A DNA stretch of 64,000 nt from JADJOY01 sp046331705 [NCBI: bacterium] (lineage in GTDB: Bacteria; JADJOY01), in the NCBI GenBank assembly GCA_046331705.1, contig JAXLQJ010000040.1, positions 6,805 through 70,804 of the forward strand. Reading direction: 5' to 3'. Below are positions 54,749-63,903 of the stretch, piece after piece (positions within the stretch are counted from its first letter, which is position 1; each line of letters starts with the position of its first letter). The notes under the pieces were generated by a model. The model made no database searches. It saw only the letters and a list, made by a program, of their open reading frames with translations, and was not told the DNA's origin. The position numbers and the translations under genes are program-made.

Positions 54749-55278
54749 CTCTTTCTCCTTTCGGTGACGGAAATCGCGTGGACCAAGCGCAAGACGGGTG
54801 CCGGGTGAGGGGAAACGCTCGTTCGATCGGTGCACGACCGGTGAGCGAGCACGGATCGCTCCCCGAATCGGATGCTCAGACGACTGTGACGTCGTGTGGA
54901 ATTCGAGCGCGAGGCGCGCTCTCTACATTCGTTCGACGCGCGCGCTCGTGTGGAAACCGCCCATCTCACGAATGCTCGACGAGCGGCTTGCGTGCCACGT
55001 CACGCGGGCGTGACCTGGCACCCGAAGCGCGACCGACGATCGTGTCCAGACGGCAACCGATCGAGACTCACGCCTTCGAGAACGTCGTTCTGCACGCGCG
55101 TCGGGGCACCGTCGACGGTCGACGATCCGTCCGCGGCGGCGAGTGGCGCTGCGTCGAGAAGTCACCGGCGACGTGACGCAGCGCACGCGCCAACGGAGAC
55201 GGCACGCGCGACGTCGCACCGCAAACGGAGCTAGCTTGCGCCGAATCGCGCGCCCGCACGGCGCGTCGAGGCGCACGC
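54749..55278. other. 530-bp divergent regulatory region
   Basis: Between the leftward porin/cytochrome operon and the rightward mvaD. No convincing gene is visible. It contains a 30-bp near-perfect palindrome (54992-55021) and a smaller ACGAC/GTCGT dyad near 54886. Composition is slightly less GC-rich than the genes. Confidence 0.5.
54992..55021. promoter_or_regulatory. Long near-perfect palindrome, possible operator
   Basis: Arms GTGCCACGTCACGC and GCGTGACCTGGCAC pair at 13 of 14 positions around GG. The outer GTGCCA/TGGCAC and inner GTCACGC/GCGTGAC half-sites are symmetric, as expected for a dimeric repressor or activator. It lies about 245 bp upstream of the porin start and 258 bp upstream of mvaD, in the only long gap of this part of the window. 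Confidence 0.55.
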
Positions 55279-56271
55279 ATGCACGCCACCGCCACCGCGC
55301 ATCCGAACATCGCCCTGGTGAAGTACTGGGGGAAGCGCGACGCGGCGCTCAACCTGCCGCGCGAGGGGAGCCTCTCGCTCACGCTCGCCGGCATGGAGTC
55401 GCGCACCAGCGTTCGCTTCGACCGAACCCTCGCCCGCGACCAGCTGGTCCTCGACGGCACGACCGCGCCCGAGGCTTCACTGCGCAAGGCGGTGCGGATC
55501 CTCGACGACGTGAGGCGGCGCAGCAGCGGTCGACTCTCCGACGTTCACGCGCAGGTCGAGAGCACGAACGACTTCCCCACGGGTGCCGGGCTGGCGTCGA
55601 GCGCAAGCGGCTTCGCGGCGCTGGCGTGCGCCGCGGCCGCCGCGGCGGACCTCGAGCTCGCCCCCGACGAGCTCTCGGTCCTGGCCCGTCTCGGCTCGGG
55701 CTCGGCGTGTCGCTCGGTGCTGGGCGGCTTCGTCGAGTGGCGGCGTGGCGAACGCGACGACGGCCTGGATTCGCACGCCGTCGAGATCGCGCCGCCATCG
55801 CACTGGAACGTGGCGATGCTCGTGGCCGTGGTGGCCGAGGCGCCGAAGTCCGTCTCCTCGACCGAAGGCATGGAGCGCACCCGCGCGACCTCGCCTTTCT
55901 ACGAGGCGTTTCTGGCTTCCATCCCCGCGGATCTGGCGAGCGCTCGCGAGGCCGTGCTGAGCCGCGAGCTCGCGGCGCTCGGCGTGGTGATGGAGCGCAA
56001 CTGCTTGCGCATGCACGCCGCGATGCTCGCCGCCGAGCCGGCGCTGGTCTACCTGCGCGGCGCCTCGCTGGCGGTCACCGAGCGGGTGCGCGCCTTGCGG
56101 CACGGTGGAACCCCCGCGTACTTCACGATCGACGCGGGCCCGAACGTGAAAGTGCTCTGCGAATCGGCGAACGCCGGCTCCGTCGAGAAAGCGCTCGCCG
56201 CCGTGCCCGGCGTGATTCGCGTCATCCGCGCCGTGCCGGGACCGGCCGCGCGGATCGTCGAGCGTGGCTGA
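55279..56271 (+). CDS. mvaD: Diphosphomevalonate decarboxylase
   Basis: 330 residues. AHPNIALVKYWGKRD is the family N-terminus. GHMP motif 2 is NDFPTGAGLASSASGFAALA. ARLGSGSACRSVLGGFVEW, KSVSSTEGMERTRATSPFYEA and YFTIDAGPNV (Asp of the catalytic pair) complete the decarboxylase signature. The enzyme makes IPP from mevalonate diphosphate with ATP. Length is normal. No ribosome site is evident before the ATG. It is followed after 30 bp by the DHCR24-like gene. Confidence 0.94.
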   Translation: MHATATAHPNIALVKYWGKRDAALNLPREGSLSLTLAGMESRTSVRFDRTLARDQLVLDGTTAPEASLRKAVRILDDVRRRSSGRLSDVHAQVESTNDFPTGAGLASSASGFAALACAAAAAADLELAPDELSVLARLGSGSACRSVLGGFVEWRRGERDDGLDSHAVEIAPPSHWNVAMLVAVVAEAPKSVSSTEGMERTRATSPFYEAFLASIPADLASAREAVLSRELAALGVVMERNCLRMHAAMLAAEPALVYLRGASLAVTERVRALRHGGTPAYFTIDAGPNVKVLCESANAGSVEKALAAVPGVIRVIRAVPGPAARIVERG

Positions 56272-56301
56272 CCTTCCTCACTCGCCCTCCGAAAGACACC
56301 C

Positions 56302-57639
56302 ATGACGGATCCGAACGCGTCCCACGAGCAGAAGGTGGCGAAGATCGCCGAGTCCTTGCGAGCGCTCGCCGCGCACGGCGAGCACGCGCACATCGAGAAG
56401 GGCGGCGTTCATCACTTCGTGCCGCTGCCCAAGGACCCGCGCTTCGCGGGCCGCGCGGTGGACGCGTCGTCGCTCGATCAGGTGCTCGCCATCGATCGCG
56501 AGCGCCGCGTCTGCGTCGCCGAGCCCGGTGTCACGTTCGCCACGCTGGCGCGCGCGACGCTCGCTCACGGGCTCCTCCCCACCGTGGTCCCCGAGCTCGA
56601 GGGGATCACCATCGGCGGCGCCATCGCCGGCTGCTCGGTGGAATCGATGTCCTACCGCTACGGCGGCTTCCACGACTCGTGCAGCGAGTACGAGGTCGTG
56701 ACCGGAACCGGCGACGTCGTGAGGTGCTCGCGCAGCGAGCGCGCCCTCGCCTTCGAGATGATCCACGGCTCGTACGGAACCTTGGGCGTTCTCGCCAAGG
56801 CCACCTTCGGTCTCGTGCCGGCGAAGCCCTTCGTGCACATGCGCTACGTCCGGCACACGAGCTTCGCGGCGTTCGAACGCGAGCTGCGCGAGCGCTGCGC
56901 CGCTGGCGAGGACGACTTCATCGACGCGATCATCCATCGCCCGGACGCGCTGGTGCTCTGCCTCGGGCGATTCGAGGACTCGGCGCCCTACACCTCGAGC
57001 TACCGACGGCTCGAGATCTTCTACAAGAGCACGCTGGCGCGCACCGAGGACCATCTCGCGACCCTCGACTACTGCTTCCGCTACGACACCGAATGCCACT
57101 GGCTCACGGCCACCTTCCCGCCCCTCGAGTGGAAGCCCGTGCGCTTCCTCCTGGGCAAGTGGCTGCTCGGCTCGACCAACCTGATCCGCGCCTCGGGCAC
57201 GCTGGCGCCGCTGCTCGCGCTCAAGCGGCGCCCCGACGTGGTCTGCGACGTCTTCATCCCGGCCCGCCGCTTCGGCGAGTTCTGGGAGTGGTACGCCCGC
57301 GACTTCGACTTCTTCCCGCTCTGGATCGTCCCCTACCGGGTGCCGGCGATGTATCCGTGGATCTCGCCAGCCCACGCGGCGCGCATGCACGACGAGCTCT
57401 TCATCGATTGCGCGATCTACGGCAAGCCCAACGCCGACCCGCGCGTCGACTGGTCCGAGCGTCTCGAGGAAAAGACCTACGAGCTGGGCGGCATCAAGAC
57501 CCTGATCTCGCGCAATCACTACGATCAGGAGCGCTTCTGGTCGATCTATCACCGCGAGAACTACGACGCGATCAAGCGCGAGCACGACCCCCGCGGCGTG
57601 TTTCCGGGGCTCTACGAGAAGCTCCACCGCGTCGGCTGA
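56302..57639 (+). CDS. FAD-linked oxidoreductase, DHCR24/delta24-sterol reductase-like
   Basis: 445 residues. The p-cresol methylhydroxylase-type FAD domain covers about 30-210: VDASSLDQVLAIDRERRVCVAEPGVTF, PELEGITIGGAIAGCSVESMSYRYG and EYEVVTGTGDVVRCSRSE. The C-terminal half (YTSSYRRLEIFYKS, WISPAHAARMHDELFIDCAIYG, DPRGVFPGLYEKL) resembles the eukaryotic seladin-1/DHCR24 and plant DIM1 group, which reduces the delta-24 double bond of sterol side chains. No signal peptide is evident. Its place 30 bp after mvaD strongly suggests a role in reducing an isoprenoid, for instance a sterol, carotenoid or quinone tail. This is inference. Confidence 0.82.
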   Translation: MTDPNASHEQKVAKIAESLRALAAHGEHAHIEKGGVHHFVPLPKDPRFAGRAVDASSLDQVLAIDRERRVCVAEPGVTFATLARATLAHGLLPTVVPELEGITIGGAIAGCSVESMSYRYGGFHDSCSEYEVVTGTGDVVRCSRSERALAFEMIHGSYGTLGVLAKATFGLVPAKPFVHMRYVRHTSFAAFERELRERCAAGEDDFIDAIIHRPDALVLCLGRFEDSAPYTSSYRRLEIFYKSTLARTEDHLATLDYCFRYDTECHWLTATFPPLEWKPVRFLLGKWLLGSTNLIRASGTLAPLLALKRRPDVVCDVFIPARRFGEFWEWYARDFDFFPLWIVPYRVPAMYPWISPAHAARMHDELFIDCAIYGKPNADPRVDWSERLEEKTYELGGIKTLISRNHYDQERFWSIYHRENYDAIKREHDPRGVFPGLYEKLHRVG

Positions 57640-57660
57640 CGCGCTTCGCCGCGGCGAGGC

Positions 57661-58545
57661 TCAGCACGTCGCCGCGAGGGCGGCGTCGACGAACGCTTCG
57701 GCCTCGGCGTGGCTCCGGCCGCCGTGGAATTGCACCATGCCGATCGCGTTGCTGCGCTCGCCGCGCATCGCGAGATCCACCACCAAGCGGGGAAGTGCCG
57801 CCTCGCCGCCGACCTCCAAGAGCACGTCGGCCTGAACGTGGCGTGATTCGACGGGCTCGCGGCGGACGTGCGCGGCGAGCAGCCGCAGCAGCCGCCAGCC
57901 CCGCCGGCGAACCCAGATCTCGCCGGCTGCGGGTACGTGAACCGGCACGTCCTCCGGGGTTCGCAGTCGCTGCAGCAGACCGCTCATCGGCGCCACCCGT
58001 TGGATCTCGCGGATCACCTCGGCCCGCAACGCGGAGGTGTCCACGCCGCGCTCGAGCGTGATGACGAGGAAGTCGAAGTAGCGCACCCGGCGGGTGCGGC
58101 TCAACCGAACGTCGAACCGCTCGCGAACCTCGCGGACCGACTGGATCGCCGAGAACGGAACGCGCGCGACGATCGGCGGGCCCTGCGGCAGATGCCAGTT
58201 CAGGTACGAGCGCAGCTTCAGATAGAGACCATCGTCGGCGACCGCGATCACCCAGTTCGAGGCGCGCAGCGCAGCCACGAGCTGGTGCCAGGAGATCGCC
58301 GCGACCAGAAAGCACAGAAACCCGCTCATGGCGCCGAAGACCGCGAGCAGCACCCAGCCGAGAGGCGTGATCCAGACGGCGGGATTCGCCAGCGCGATCA
58401 CCACCGACGTCGGCCCGCCGACGAAGATCCCGAGCAACGCGAGCGACAGGACGAACGGGTGACCGAAGCGCCGCCAGCGCGGCAGCGGCGGAACCAGCGA
58501 CTCGCGCATCAACTCGATGCCGCGGGAACGAGCCGCCACCGTCAT
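57661..58545 (-). CDS. Membrane protein of unknown function with PH-like domain
   Basis: 294 residues. Two or three hydrophobic segments at about 30-95 are followed by a soluble region with IAVADDGLYLKLRSYLNWHLP and VARVPFSAIQSVREVRE, which looks like a bacterial PH-type (bPH) domain. The C-terminus is charged and mostly helical. I cannot assign a function. It is convergent with the DHCR24-like gene (21 bp between stops) and lies 37 bp downstream of the glycosidase-like gene on the same strand. Confidence 0.7.
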   Translation of the reverse strand: MTVAARSRGIELMRESLVPPLPRWRRFGHPFVLSLALLGIFVGGPTSVVIALANPAVWITPLGWVLLAVFGAMSGFLCFLVAAISWHQLVAALRASNWVIAVADDGLYLKLRSYLNWHLPQGPPIVARVPFSAIQSVREVRERFDVRLSRTRRVRYFDFLVITLERGVDTSALRAEVIREIQRVAPMSGLLQRLRTPEDVPVHVPAAGEIWVRRRGWRLLRLLAAHVRREPVESRHVQADVLLEVGGEAALPRLVVDLAMRGERSNAIGMVQFHGGRSHAEAEAFVDAALAATC

Positions 58546-58582
58546 GTCGCGGGAGTCGCCAACGAGCCGAGCGCGCGCGGCG

Positions 58583-60163
58583 TCACGAATGCGGCGGGAG
58601 GCGCCACCACCGATTCACCTCGGACATGCGCGTGACCAGCGTCGCGTACGGATCGTCGTGCTCGTCCACCACGCCCCAATTGGAGTCCTCGCCGTCGAAG
58701 CGCCCGCCGTGCGGCTCGTCGACGTGCTCGAACCAGTGGTAGCCGACGACGTAGTCCGAAGCGATCGAGGGCGTCACGTCCTGCTCGAACCAATCGGCCC
58801 GCGCCTTCTGATCGGGGACCACCAGCATCATCGGCGGCCACGTGTTGGGCAGCCCCGAGTCGGCGGCGCGATAGCCGAACTCCGATTGCAGGATCGGACG
58901 GCCGGTGACGGCGTGGATCGCGGCGAAGTCGTCGCCATCGGGCAAGAAGAGCTCGCGTCCCGTGACCAGATTGTCGAGCAGCGAGATCGCCAGCGCCCAC
59001 ACCGGATCGTGCTGGTAGCGGTTGACCGACACCACGTCGACGAGGCTCGCGGAGGCGCGCATCACCTCGGGATAGACGAGCTGGCCCACCACGCGCTCAC
59101 CCAGGATCAGGTGGTTGGGGTCGGCGGCGCGCACCGCGCCGGTCGCGATCTCGTAGTAGCGTCGCGCCGCCAGCTCGAGGAACGCCTGACGCGCGTCCAT
59201 CTGCTCGACGGTCGGCGGATACACGGCGGGGCCGAGCGTGGTGGCCGCGAGCACCTCGTCGAAGCTCGCGAACGAGCCACCCCACGCCGCGTCGAGCGCC
59301 GCCACGTCGTTGCCGTAGCGCGCCCGCAGAAAGTCGACGAGCGCGAGCTTTCCGGGAGCCGTGGAGTCGTATCCCAGGTAGTCGTCGAGCAGGAACGTGA
59401 CCCGCTGATAGGAAGGCCCCCAGCGCATCTCGTTGTCGAGGAAGTAGCCGAGCAGGTCCGGATCGCTCACACGAGACGCGACGCTCGCCGCCGCGATGGA
59501 GGCCGCGCGTGCGGCGAAATCCGGCGCGAAATAGTCCGGGATCGGCCCCGACCAGTTGCCGCCCGCGATGTCGAGGATGACGGTGTAGGCGCGGCCCGAG
59601 CCCGCGAAGCTCTCGCTCCAGGCGCCCAACGTGTTGAAGCCCCACGCGTCGTAGCGGCGGCCGACCTCCTCCGCCCATGCGGCGCGGGAGCCATAGCGGG
59701 CGACGTTGGCGTCGTGGTACGGGCTGGTGCCCGTCGAGGGCTCGTAGTCGCCGTCGAATGTGACGTGATTGACGCCCGTCGAGAAGAACGGATGCCCCTC
59801 GGGAGTGACCAGCCACCAGCGATCGGCGGTCTCTTCGACGCGGAAGAATCCGGTTGCCCCGAGATCCATCCCGGTCCAACCACCCCACGAATCGGCCGCT
59901 GGCCCGTCCACTCCGTCGCAGTCTCGATCGATGCCGTCGACCTCGTCGTCGACGGCGCCGGGGTGGACGGTCGGGTCGAGATCGTCGCAGTCGGCCACGC
60001 GCGGGTCCACTCGGCTCGCAGCGCCGGCCTGGTAACCGTCGGCGTCGCCGTCGCAGCCAGCGAGGGGAACGAGCGCGGCGAGCGAGAGCACGAGCCACAC
60101 CGCGGCGCTCGGCCGGACGTGCCAGCGAGAGCGGATCGGGTTCCAGGGCGAGAGCGGAAGCAT
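58583..60163 (-). CDS. Agarase/GH-A-type glycosidase lipoprotein with N-terminal MopE-like motif
   Basis: 526 residues from ATG at 60163 (GGAG 7 nt upstream). The signal ends LAGC, a lipobox. Residues about 40-90 carry DADGYQAG, DCDDLDPTVHPGA and DRDCDGVDG, one MopE-type unit. The rest is a TIM-barrel glycosidase: GFFRVEETADRWWLVTPEGHPFFSTGVNHV and EVGRRYDAWGFNTLGAW are typical of agarase-like GH-A enzymes. DNEMRWG gives the acid/base Glu and LQSEFGYRA the nucleophile Glu. Substrate could be a marine or soil galactan, but this is not proven. It is divergent from phosphomevalonate kinase. Confidence 0.78.
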   Translation of the reverse strand: MLPLSPWNPIRSRWHVRPSAAVWLVLSLAALVPLAGCDGDADGYQAGAASRVDPRVADCDDLDPTVHPGAVDDEVDGIDRDCDGVDGPAADSWGGWTGMDLGATGFFRVEETADRWWLVTPEGHPFFSTGVNHVTFDGDYEPSTGTSPYHDANVARYGSRAAWAEEVGRRYDAWGFNTLGAWSESFAGSGRAYTVILDIAGGNWSGPIPDYFAPDFAARAASIAAASVASRVSDPDLLGYFLDNEMRWGPSYQRVTFLLDDYLGYDSTAPGKLALVDFLRARYGNDVAALDAAWGGSFASFDEVLAATTLGPAVYPPTVEQMDARQAFLELAARRYYEIATGAVRAADPNHLILGERVVGQLVYPEVMRASASLVDVVSVNRYQHDPVWALAISLLDNLVTGRELFLPDGDDFAAIHAVTGRPILQSEFGYRAADSGLPNTWPPMMLVVPDQKARADWFEQDVTPSIASDYVVGYHWFEHVDEPHGGRFDGEDSNWGVVDEHDDPYATLVTRMSEVNRWWRLPPHS

Positions 60164-60351
60164 CGACGACTCCGGGCAACGAGAGGAGCCACGCACGGAA
60201 CCGAGCACGCGCGCACGGCACGCACGAACGACCCTCTCATGCTACGCAGCGCGCACGGTTCGGCTCAACCGCGGCGCTCGGCGCCGGGAACCGCCGCGCC
60301 GAGGACACCGCCGCGGTCGTCGCGTATCGTGGCGAACCCTGCGGCGGATCG

Positions 60352-61491
60352 ATGGCGATGACACGAGCCACCCTCGAGGTACGCGTCCCCGGGAAGCTCA
60401 TGCTGCTCGGCGAGTACGCCGTGCTCGACCCGGGCGCACCGGCGCTGGTGCTGGCGGTGGATCGGTCGGTGCGCGTGCGGCTCGAGCCGGCCGGCGAGCT
60501 GCGCCTCGACTGCCCCGACATCGGCATCGAGGCCCTCGGTGGCCGCCTGACCGCCAACGGCGTGCAGTGGAACGCGGACGACGACGCCCCGGATCCGGCA
60601 AAGCTCCGCTTCGTCGACCAGACGCTCTCGCTCGTGATCGCGCTCACGCGCGCCGCGGGACGCGAGCCCGCACCGTTCCACATGCGCGTCACGAGCGAGC
60701 TCGGCGCCGGAAGCGCCAAGGCCGGCTTGGGAAGCAGCGCCTCCGTCGCCGTCGCCGTCGCCGCGGCAGCGCTGCGCTGGTGCGGCTTCGACGTCGAGGG
60801 TGGTGTGGGCCGAACGCGTCTCTTCCAGGTCGCCGCCGTCGCCCACCATCTGGCGCAGGGTCGACGCGGGAGCGGCGCGGACGTCGCCGCCGCCGTCGCA
60901 GGCGGGATCGTCGCGTATCGAAACCCGGGCTTCGAGGAGTTGCTGCGCGACGTCTCGGACCGCGCGAACGACGCTGCCGGCGCGGCAGCCGCCATCCAGG
61001 AACGAACGTGGGACCGGCTACGCCTGGACGACATCCCCTGGCCAGCGGGCCACGCGTTCGTCTCCGCCGCGACCGGCGTGGCCGCGTCGACCACCCAGCT
61101 CATCGATCGAGTGACGCGTCTCGACGGGCGCGCCGCGGATTCGTTCCGGCGGCTCAAGTCCGAGCTGGGCGAGCTGGCTCGTCGCGCCATCGACGAGCCC
61201 ACCGCGGCTTCGCTCGGCGCCGCGATGCGCGCCCATCAGCAGGCGCTCGAACGATTCGACGACGCCAACGGCGGCCTCGGGATCGTCACTCCGGCGATCC
61301 GAGCGCTCGTCGCGAGCGCTGCCGAGCTCGGCGTCGCCGCGAAGATCTCCGGCGCGGGCGGCGGCGACTCGGTGGTGGCGCTGGTGCCGCGGGAGCGGGT
61401 CGCCGCGCTGACGGCGGCCTACGGCGCCGCGGGCGCCGAGACCTTCGCCGTCCTCGAGCCCGTGGCCGGCGCGACCGTCCGCGCCGTGTGA
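60352..61491 (+). CDS. Phosphomevalonate kinase (GHMP family)
   Basis: 379 residues; ATG at 60352 (a second ATG two codons later). Motifs: RVPGKLMLLGEYAVLDPGAPALVL at the start, AKAGLGSSASVAVAVAAAAL as phosphate loop (about residue 123), AHHLAQGRRGSGADVAAAVAGGIVAYR typical of phosphomevalonate kinase and KISGAGGGDSVVAL as motif 3. It phosphorylates mevalonate-5-phosphate to the diphosphate, the step between mvk (49951) and mvaD (55279). It is separated from both by the bc operon and other genes, so it is separately transcribed. Confidence 0.88.
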   Translation: MAMTRATLEVRVPGKLMLLGEYAVLDPGAPALVLAVDRSVRVRLEPAGELRLDCPDIGIEALGGRLTANGVQWNADDDAPDPAKLRFVDQTLSLVIALTRAAGREPAPFHMRVTSELGAGSAKAGLGSSASVAVAVAAAALRWCGFDVEGGVGRTRLFQVAAVAHHLAQGRRGSGADVAAAVAGGIVAYRNPGFEELLRDVSDRANDAAGAAAAIQERTWDRLRLDDIPWPAGHAFVSAATGVAASTTQLIDRVTRLDGRAADSFRRLKSELGELARRAIDEPTAASLGAAMRAHQQALERFDDANGGLGIVTPAIRALVASAAELGVAAKISGAGGGDSVVALVPRERVAALTAAYGAAGAETFAVLEPVAGATVRAV

Positions 61492-61504
61492 GCGCGCCGG
61501 CCGC

Positions 61505-63148
61505 TCATTCCGGCGTGTCGCGCGGCACGTCGAAGCGCGCGAAGAGCCGGCCCACCCACCACACGATCGGCATCGCCACCAGCGCGAACCCCACGCCGGC
61601 CCCCAGACCCGCACCGATCACGCTCGACCACACGTACCGGTACACCAGCAGCCCGAGCCCGCCGCCCACGCCACCCGCGACGAGGAGCGTCGGCATCTTG
61701 ATGAGCATGATCCCCATGCGGTCGAGCATCCGGAAGCCGCCGGTGTCCTTGAGCTCGAAGCGCTGCGGCATGAGCAGGAAGAGCGCGTTGTCGAGAGCGA
61801 TGTGGATGCCGTTGAACGGCACGATCGCGAGCGCCGCCGCTGCCCACCAGGCGCGGCTCACCAATCCCGAGGTCACGATCACGACTCCGAGCACGGCCAG
61901 ATGCGCGGCGCTGAACAGGACCACCGTGGGCACGAGCTGCCCCAAGGCGATGGCGCTGGGGTGAAGCGGCAGCGTCTTGAGCAGCGACATCCTGTCGAGA
62001 TCGCGCCGGAAATCGAACGGGAACTGCTGCGTCACGCTGAGCGTCGCGAACAGGATCACGCCCAGGGTGATCTTGCCCGCCGACGTGTCCGCGAGCGTCG
62101 CGTCGCCGCGCACCAACAGCACCGGTAGCAGCGCCGTGAGCACCATCACGCCCATCGCCGTCGCCAGGCCGCGGGCGTTGCGCATCGCCTCGGTGGCCTG
62201 CCGCCACGCGATCGGCCCCACGCCGCCGAGGCGCGGCGGCGCGGGCAGCCGCAAGCGCGTCGCGATGGGCGCGGCGCTCGTGTAGACGCCGCCTCCCGAA
62301 CGCATCCGCGCTGCGCGGGTCTCCATCTCCTGTTGAACGCGGACCGCTCCTTCCTCGAACGAGACGTCGAGCCCGAGCATCGCCGCGAGCATGGCGGCGA
62401 GGATCGCGACCGCCCCGACGAAGGCACGCGCGAAGGTGGCGAGATCCTGGGCCAGGAAGACCTCGACGAAGGGGCGCGTGGGTGCCGTCAGCGCGCGCGC
62501 GAGTGGCGTGTGCGAGAGCGCTTCCACGGTCTCGCGCACGCTCCGCCCGCCCGCGACCCGGCTGCCCGAGAACACGTTGATGGCGAGCAGCAACAGCAAC
62601 AGGAAGATCGGCGCCAGGTACGGGCTGCGGGTGCGCACCTTCACCGAGAGCGCGGAGAACGCCAGCACCGAGAGCTTCGCCACCCATTGCAGGAAGACGA
62701 TCGCCAGGTAGACGCCCACCACGCCGGCCCACGGGTTGGGCGCGTGGTGCGCCATGAAGAGCGTGAGCCACAGCGCCGAGAGCACGCCCACGCCGAGGCG
62801 CGCCACGATGTTGTAGAGCACCAGTTGACGGCGCGGGATCGGTGCCGGGAACAGGAAGTCGATCTCGGACGCGCGGAAGTGGAGGCCGTAGCCCACCGCG
62901 ACACCGAGCAGCGCGAGCAGCGCCAGCACCAGCGGACCCCACAGCCGATAGCCGGGCTCGAGCGCGCGCGCCGCCTCGAGACGCCACGGCGACACGAACT
63001 GCAGCACCTGCGGGCTCAAGATCGCCAGCAGCGCGATCCCGCTCAGCACCGAGAGCACGCGACGCCTGCGGCCGCGCGTGCGCCGCGCCAGGTGCCGGAG
63101 CTTCCGCCGCGGCCCGAGCCGCAGCAGGTAGAGCAGCCCCGGGTTCAC
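61505..63148 (-). CDS. ABC-type exporter membrane protein (ABC-2-like permease)
   Basis: 547 residues with a GTG start at 63148 that overlaps the stop of the ATPase gene (GTGA). Many hydrophobic helices: about 33-52, 75-100, 120-150, 160-195, 235-258, 305-330, 345-372, 385-420 and two near 465-510. EIDFLFPAPIPRRQLVLYNI, a motif seen in putative ABC exporter permeases (PF16949-like), follows the second helix. DLDRMSLLKTLPLHPSAI lies in the second half. It would form a transporter with the ATPase; substrate is unknown. It is convergent with the phosphomevalonate kinase gene (13 bp between stops). Confidence 0.82.
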   Translation of the reverse strand: MNPGLLYLLRLGPRRKLRHLARRTRGRRRRVLSVLSGIALLAILSPQVLQFVSPWRLEAARALEPGYRLWGPLVLALLALLGVAVGYGLHFRASEIDFLFPAPIPRRQLVLYNIVARLGVGVLSALWLTLFMAHHAPNPWAGVVGVYLAIVFLQWVAKLSVLAFSALSVKVRTRSPYLAPIFLLLLLLAINVFSGSRVAGGRSVRETVEALSHTPLARALTAPTRPFVEVFLAQDLATFARAFVGAVAILAAMLAAMLGLDVSFEEGAVRVQQEMETRAARMRSGGGVYTSAAPIATRLRLPAPPRLGGVGPIAWRQATEAMRNARGLATAMGVMVLTALLPVLLVRGDATLADTSAGKITLGVILFATLSVTQQFPFDFRRDLDRMSLLKTLPLHPSAIALGQLVPTVVLFSAAHLAVLGVVIVTSGLVSRAWWAAAALAIVPFNGIHIALDNALFLLMPQRFELKDTGGFRMLDRMGIMLIKMPTLLVAGGVGGGLGLLVYRYVWSSVIGAGLGAGVGFALVAMPIVWWVGRLFARFDVPRDTPE

Positions 63149-63903
63149 GATCCGCCGGGGGCCGGCGGCGAGCCCGCCGACGCTCGCTCGGTCGCGTGGA
63201 AGAAGATGTCCTCGAGAGTCGCGTCGCCGCGCAGCCCCTCGAGCTCCGCGAGGATCTCGTCGCGCGAGCCGAAGAAGAGCCGCTTGCCTTCGACGAGGAT
63301 GAGATACCGCGTGCACAGCGACTCGAGCTGCGCCAGCAGGTGCGAGCTCACGATCACTGCCGCGCCTGCGGCGGCTCGCTCGCGCAGCACGTCGTAGAGC
63401 GTGCGAATGCCACGCGGATCGAGGCCGGTCATCGGCTCGTCGAGGAGCAACGCGCGCGGATCGTGCAGCAGCGCGCACGCGGTCGCGACCTTCTGGCGCA
63501 TGCCGCGCGAGAGCTCGTCGGCGAGCGTGTCCGCGCGCTGCCCCAGATCGAAGCGCTCGAGCAGCTTCCGACCAGGCCCCTCCCAGTCGGTCACGCCGTA
63601 GACCTTGGCGGTGAACTCGAGGTGCTCCCAGATCGTGAGGCTCGGAAAGAGGTGCGGATCGTCGGGGATCCACGCGAGCTTGGCCTTGGCGGCGATGGGC
63701 TCGGCGACGAGGTCGCGGCCGTCGATCGAGAGCTGGCCGTGGGTCGGCGGCAAGATGCCCGCGATGGTGCGCAAGGTGGTGGTCTTGCCGGCGCCGTTCG
63801 GCCCCAGCAGGCCCAGCACCTCGCCGGGCTGCACGGTGAAGCTCAGGTCCGCGACCGCCACCCGGCGATCGTAGGTCTTGGTGAGGTGCTCGACGCGAAT
63901 CAT
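63145..63903 (-). CDS. ABC transporter ATP-binding protein
   Basis: 252 residues. Walker A is GPNGAGKTTTLR (about 33-44), Q-loop AWIPDDPHLFPSLTIWEHL, signature LSRGMRQKVATACAL (an R replaces the usual G in LSGG), Walker B ALLLDEPMTGLDP and H-loop VIVSSHLL. This is a CcmA/DrrA-type exporter ATPase. The gene is translationally coupled to the permease at 61505 by a GTGA overlap. Confidence 0.93.
   Translation of the reverse strand: MIRVEHLTKTYDRRVAVADLSFTVQPGEVLGLLGPNGAGKTTTLRTIAGILPPTHGQLSIDGRDLVAEPIAAKAKLAWIPDDPHLFPSLTIWEHLEFTAKVYGVTDWEGPGRKLLERFDLGQRADTLADELSRGMRQKVATACALLHDPRALLLDEPMTGLDPRGIRTLYDVLRERAAAGAAVIVSSHLLAQLESLCTRYLILVEGKRLFFGSRDEILAELEGLRGDATLEDIFFHATERASAGSPPAPGGS

Noticed and set aside
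55143-58061. Long plus-strand frame of over 950 codons across mvaD and the DHCR24-like gene
   Set aside because: It overlaps two well-supported genes in another frame and is extremely Arg-rich.
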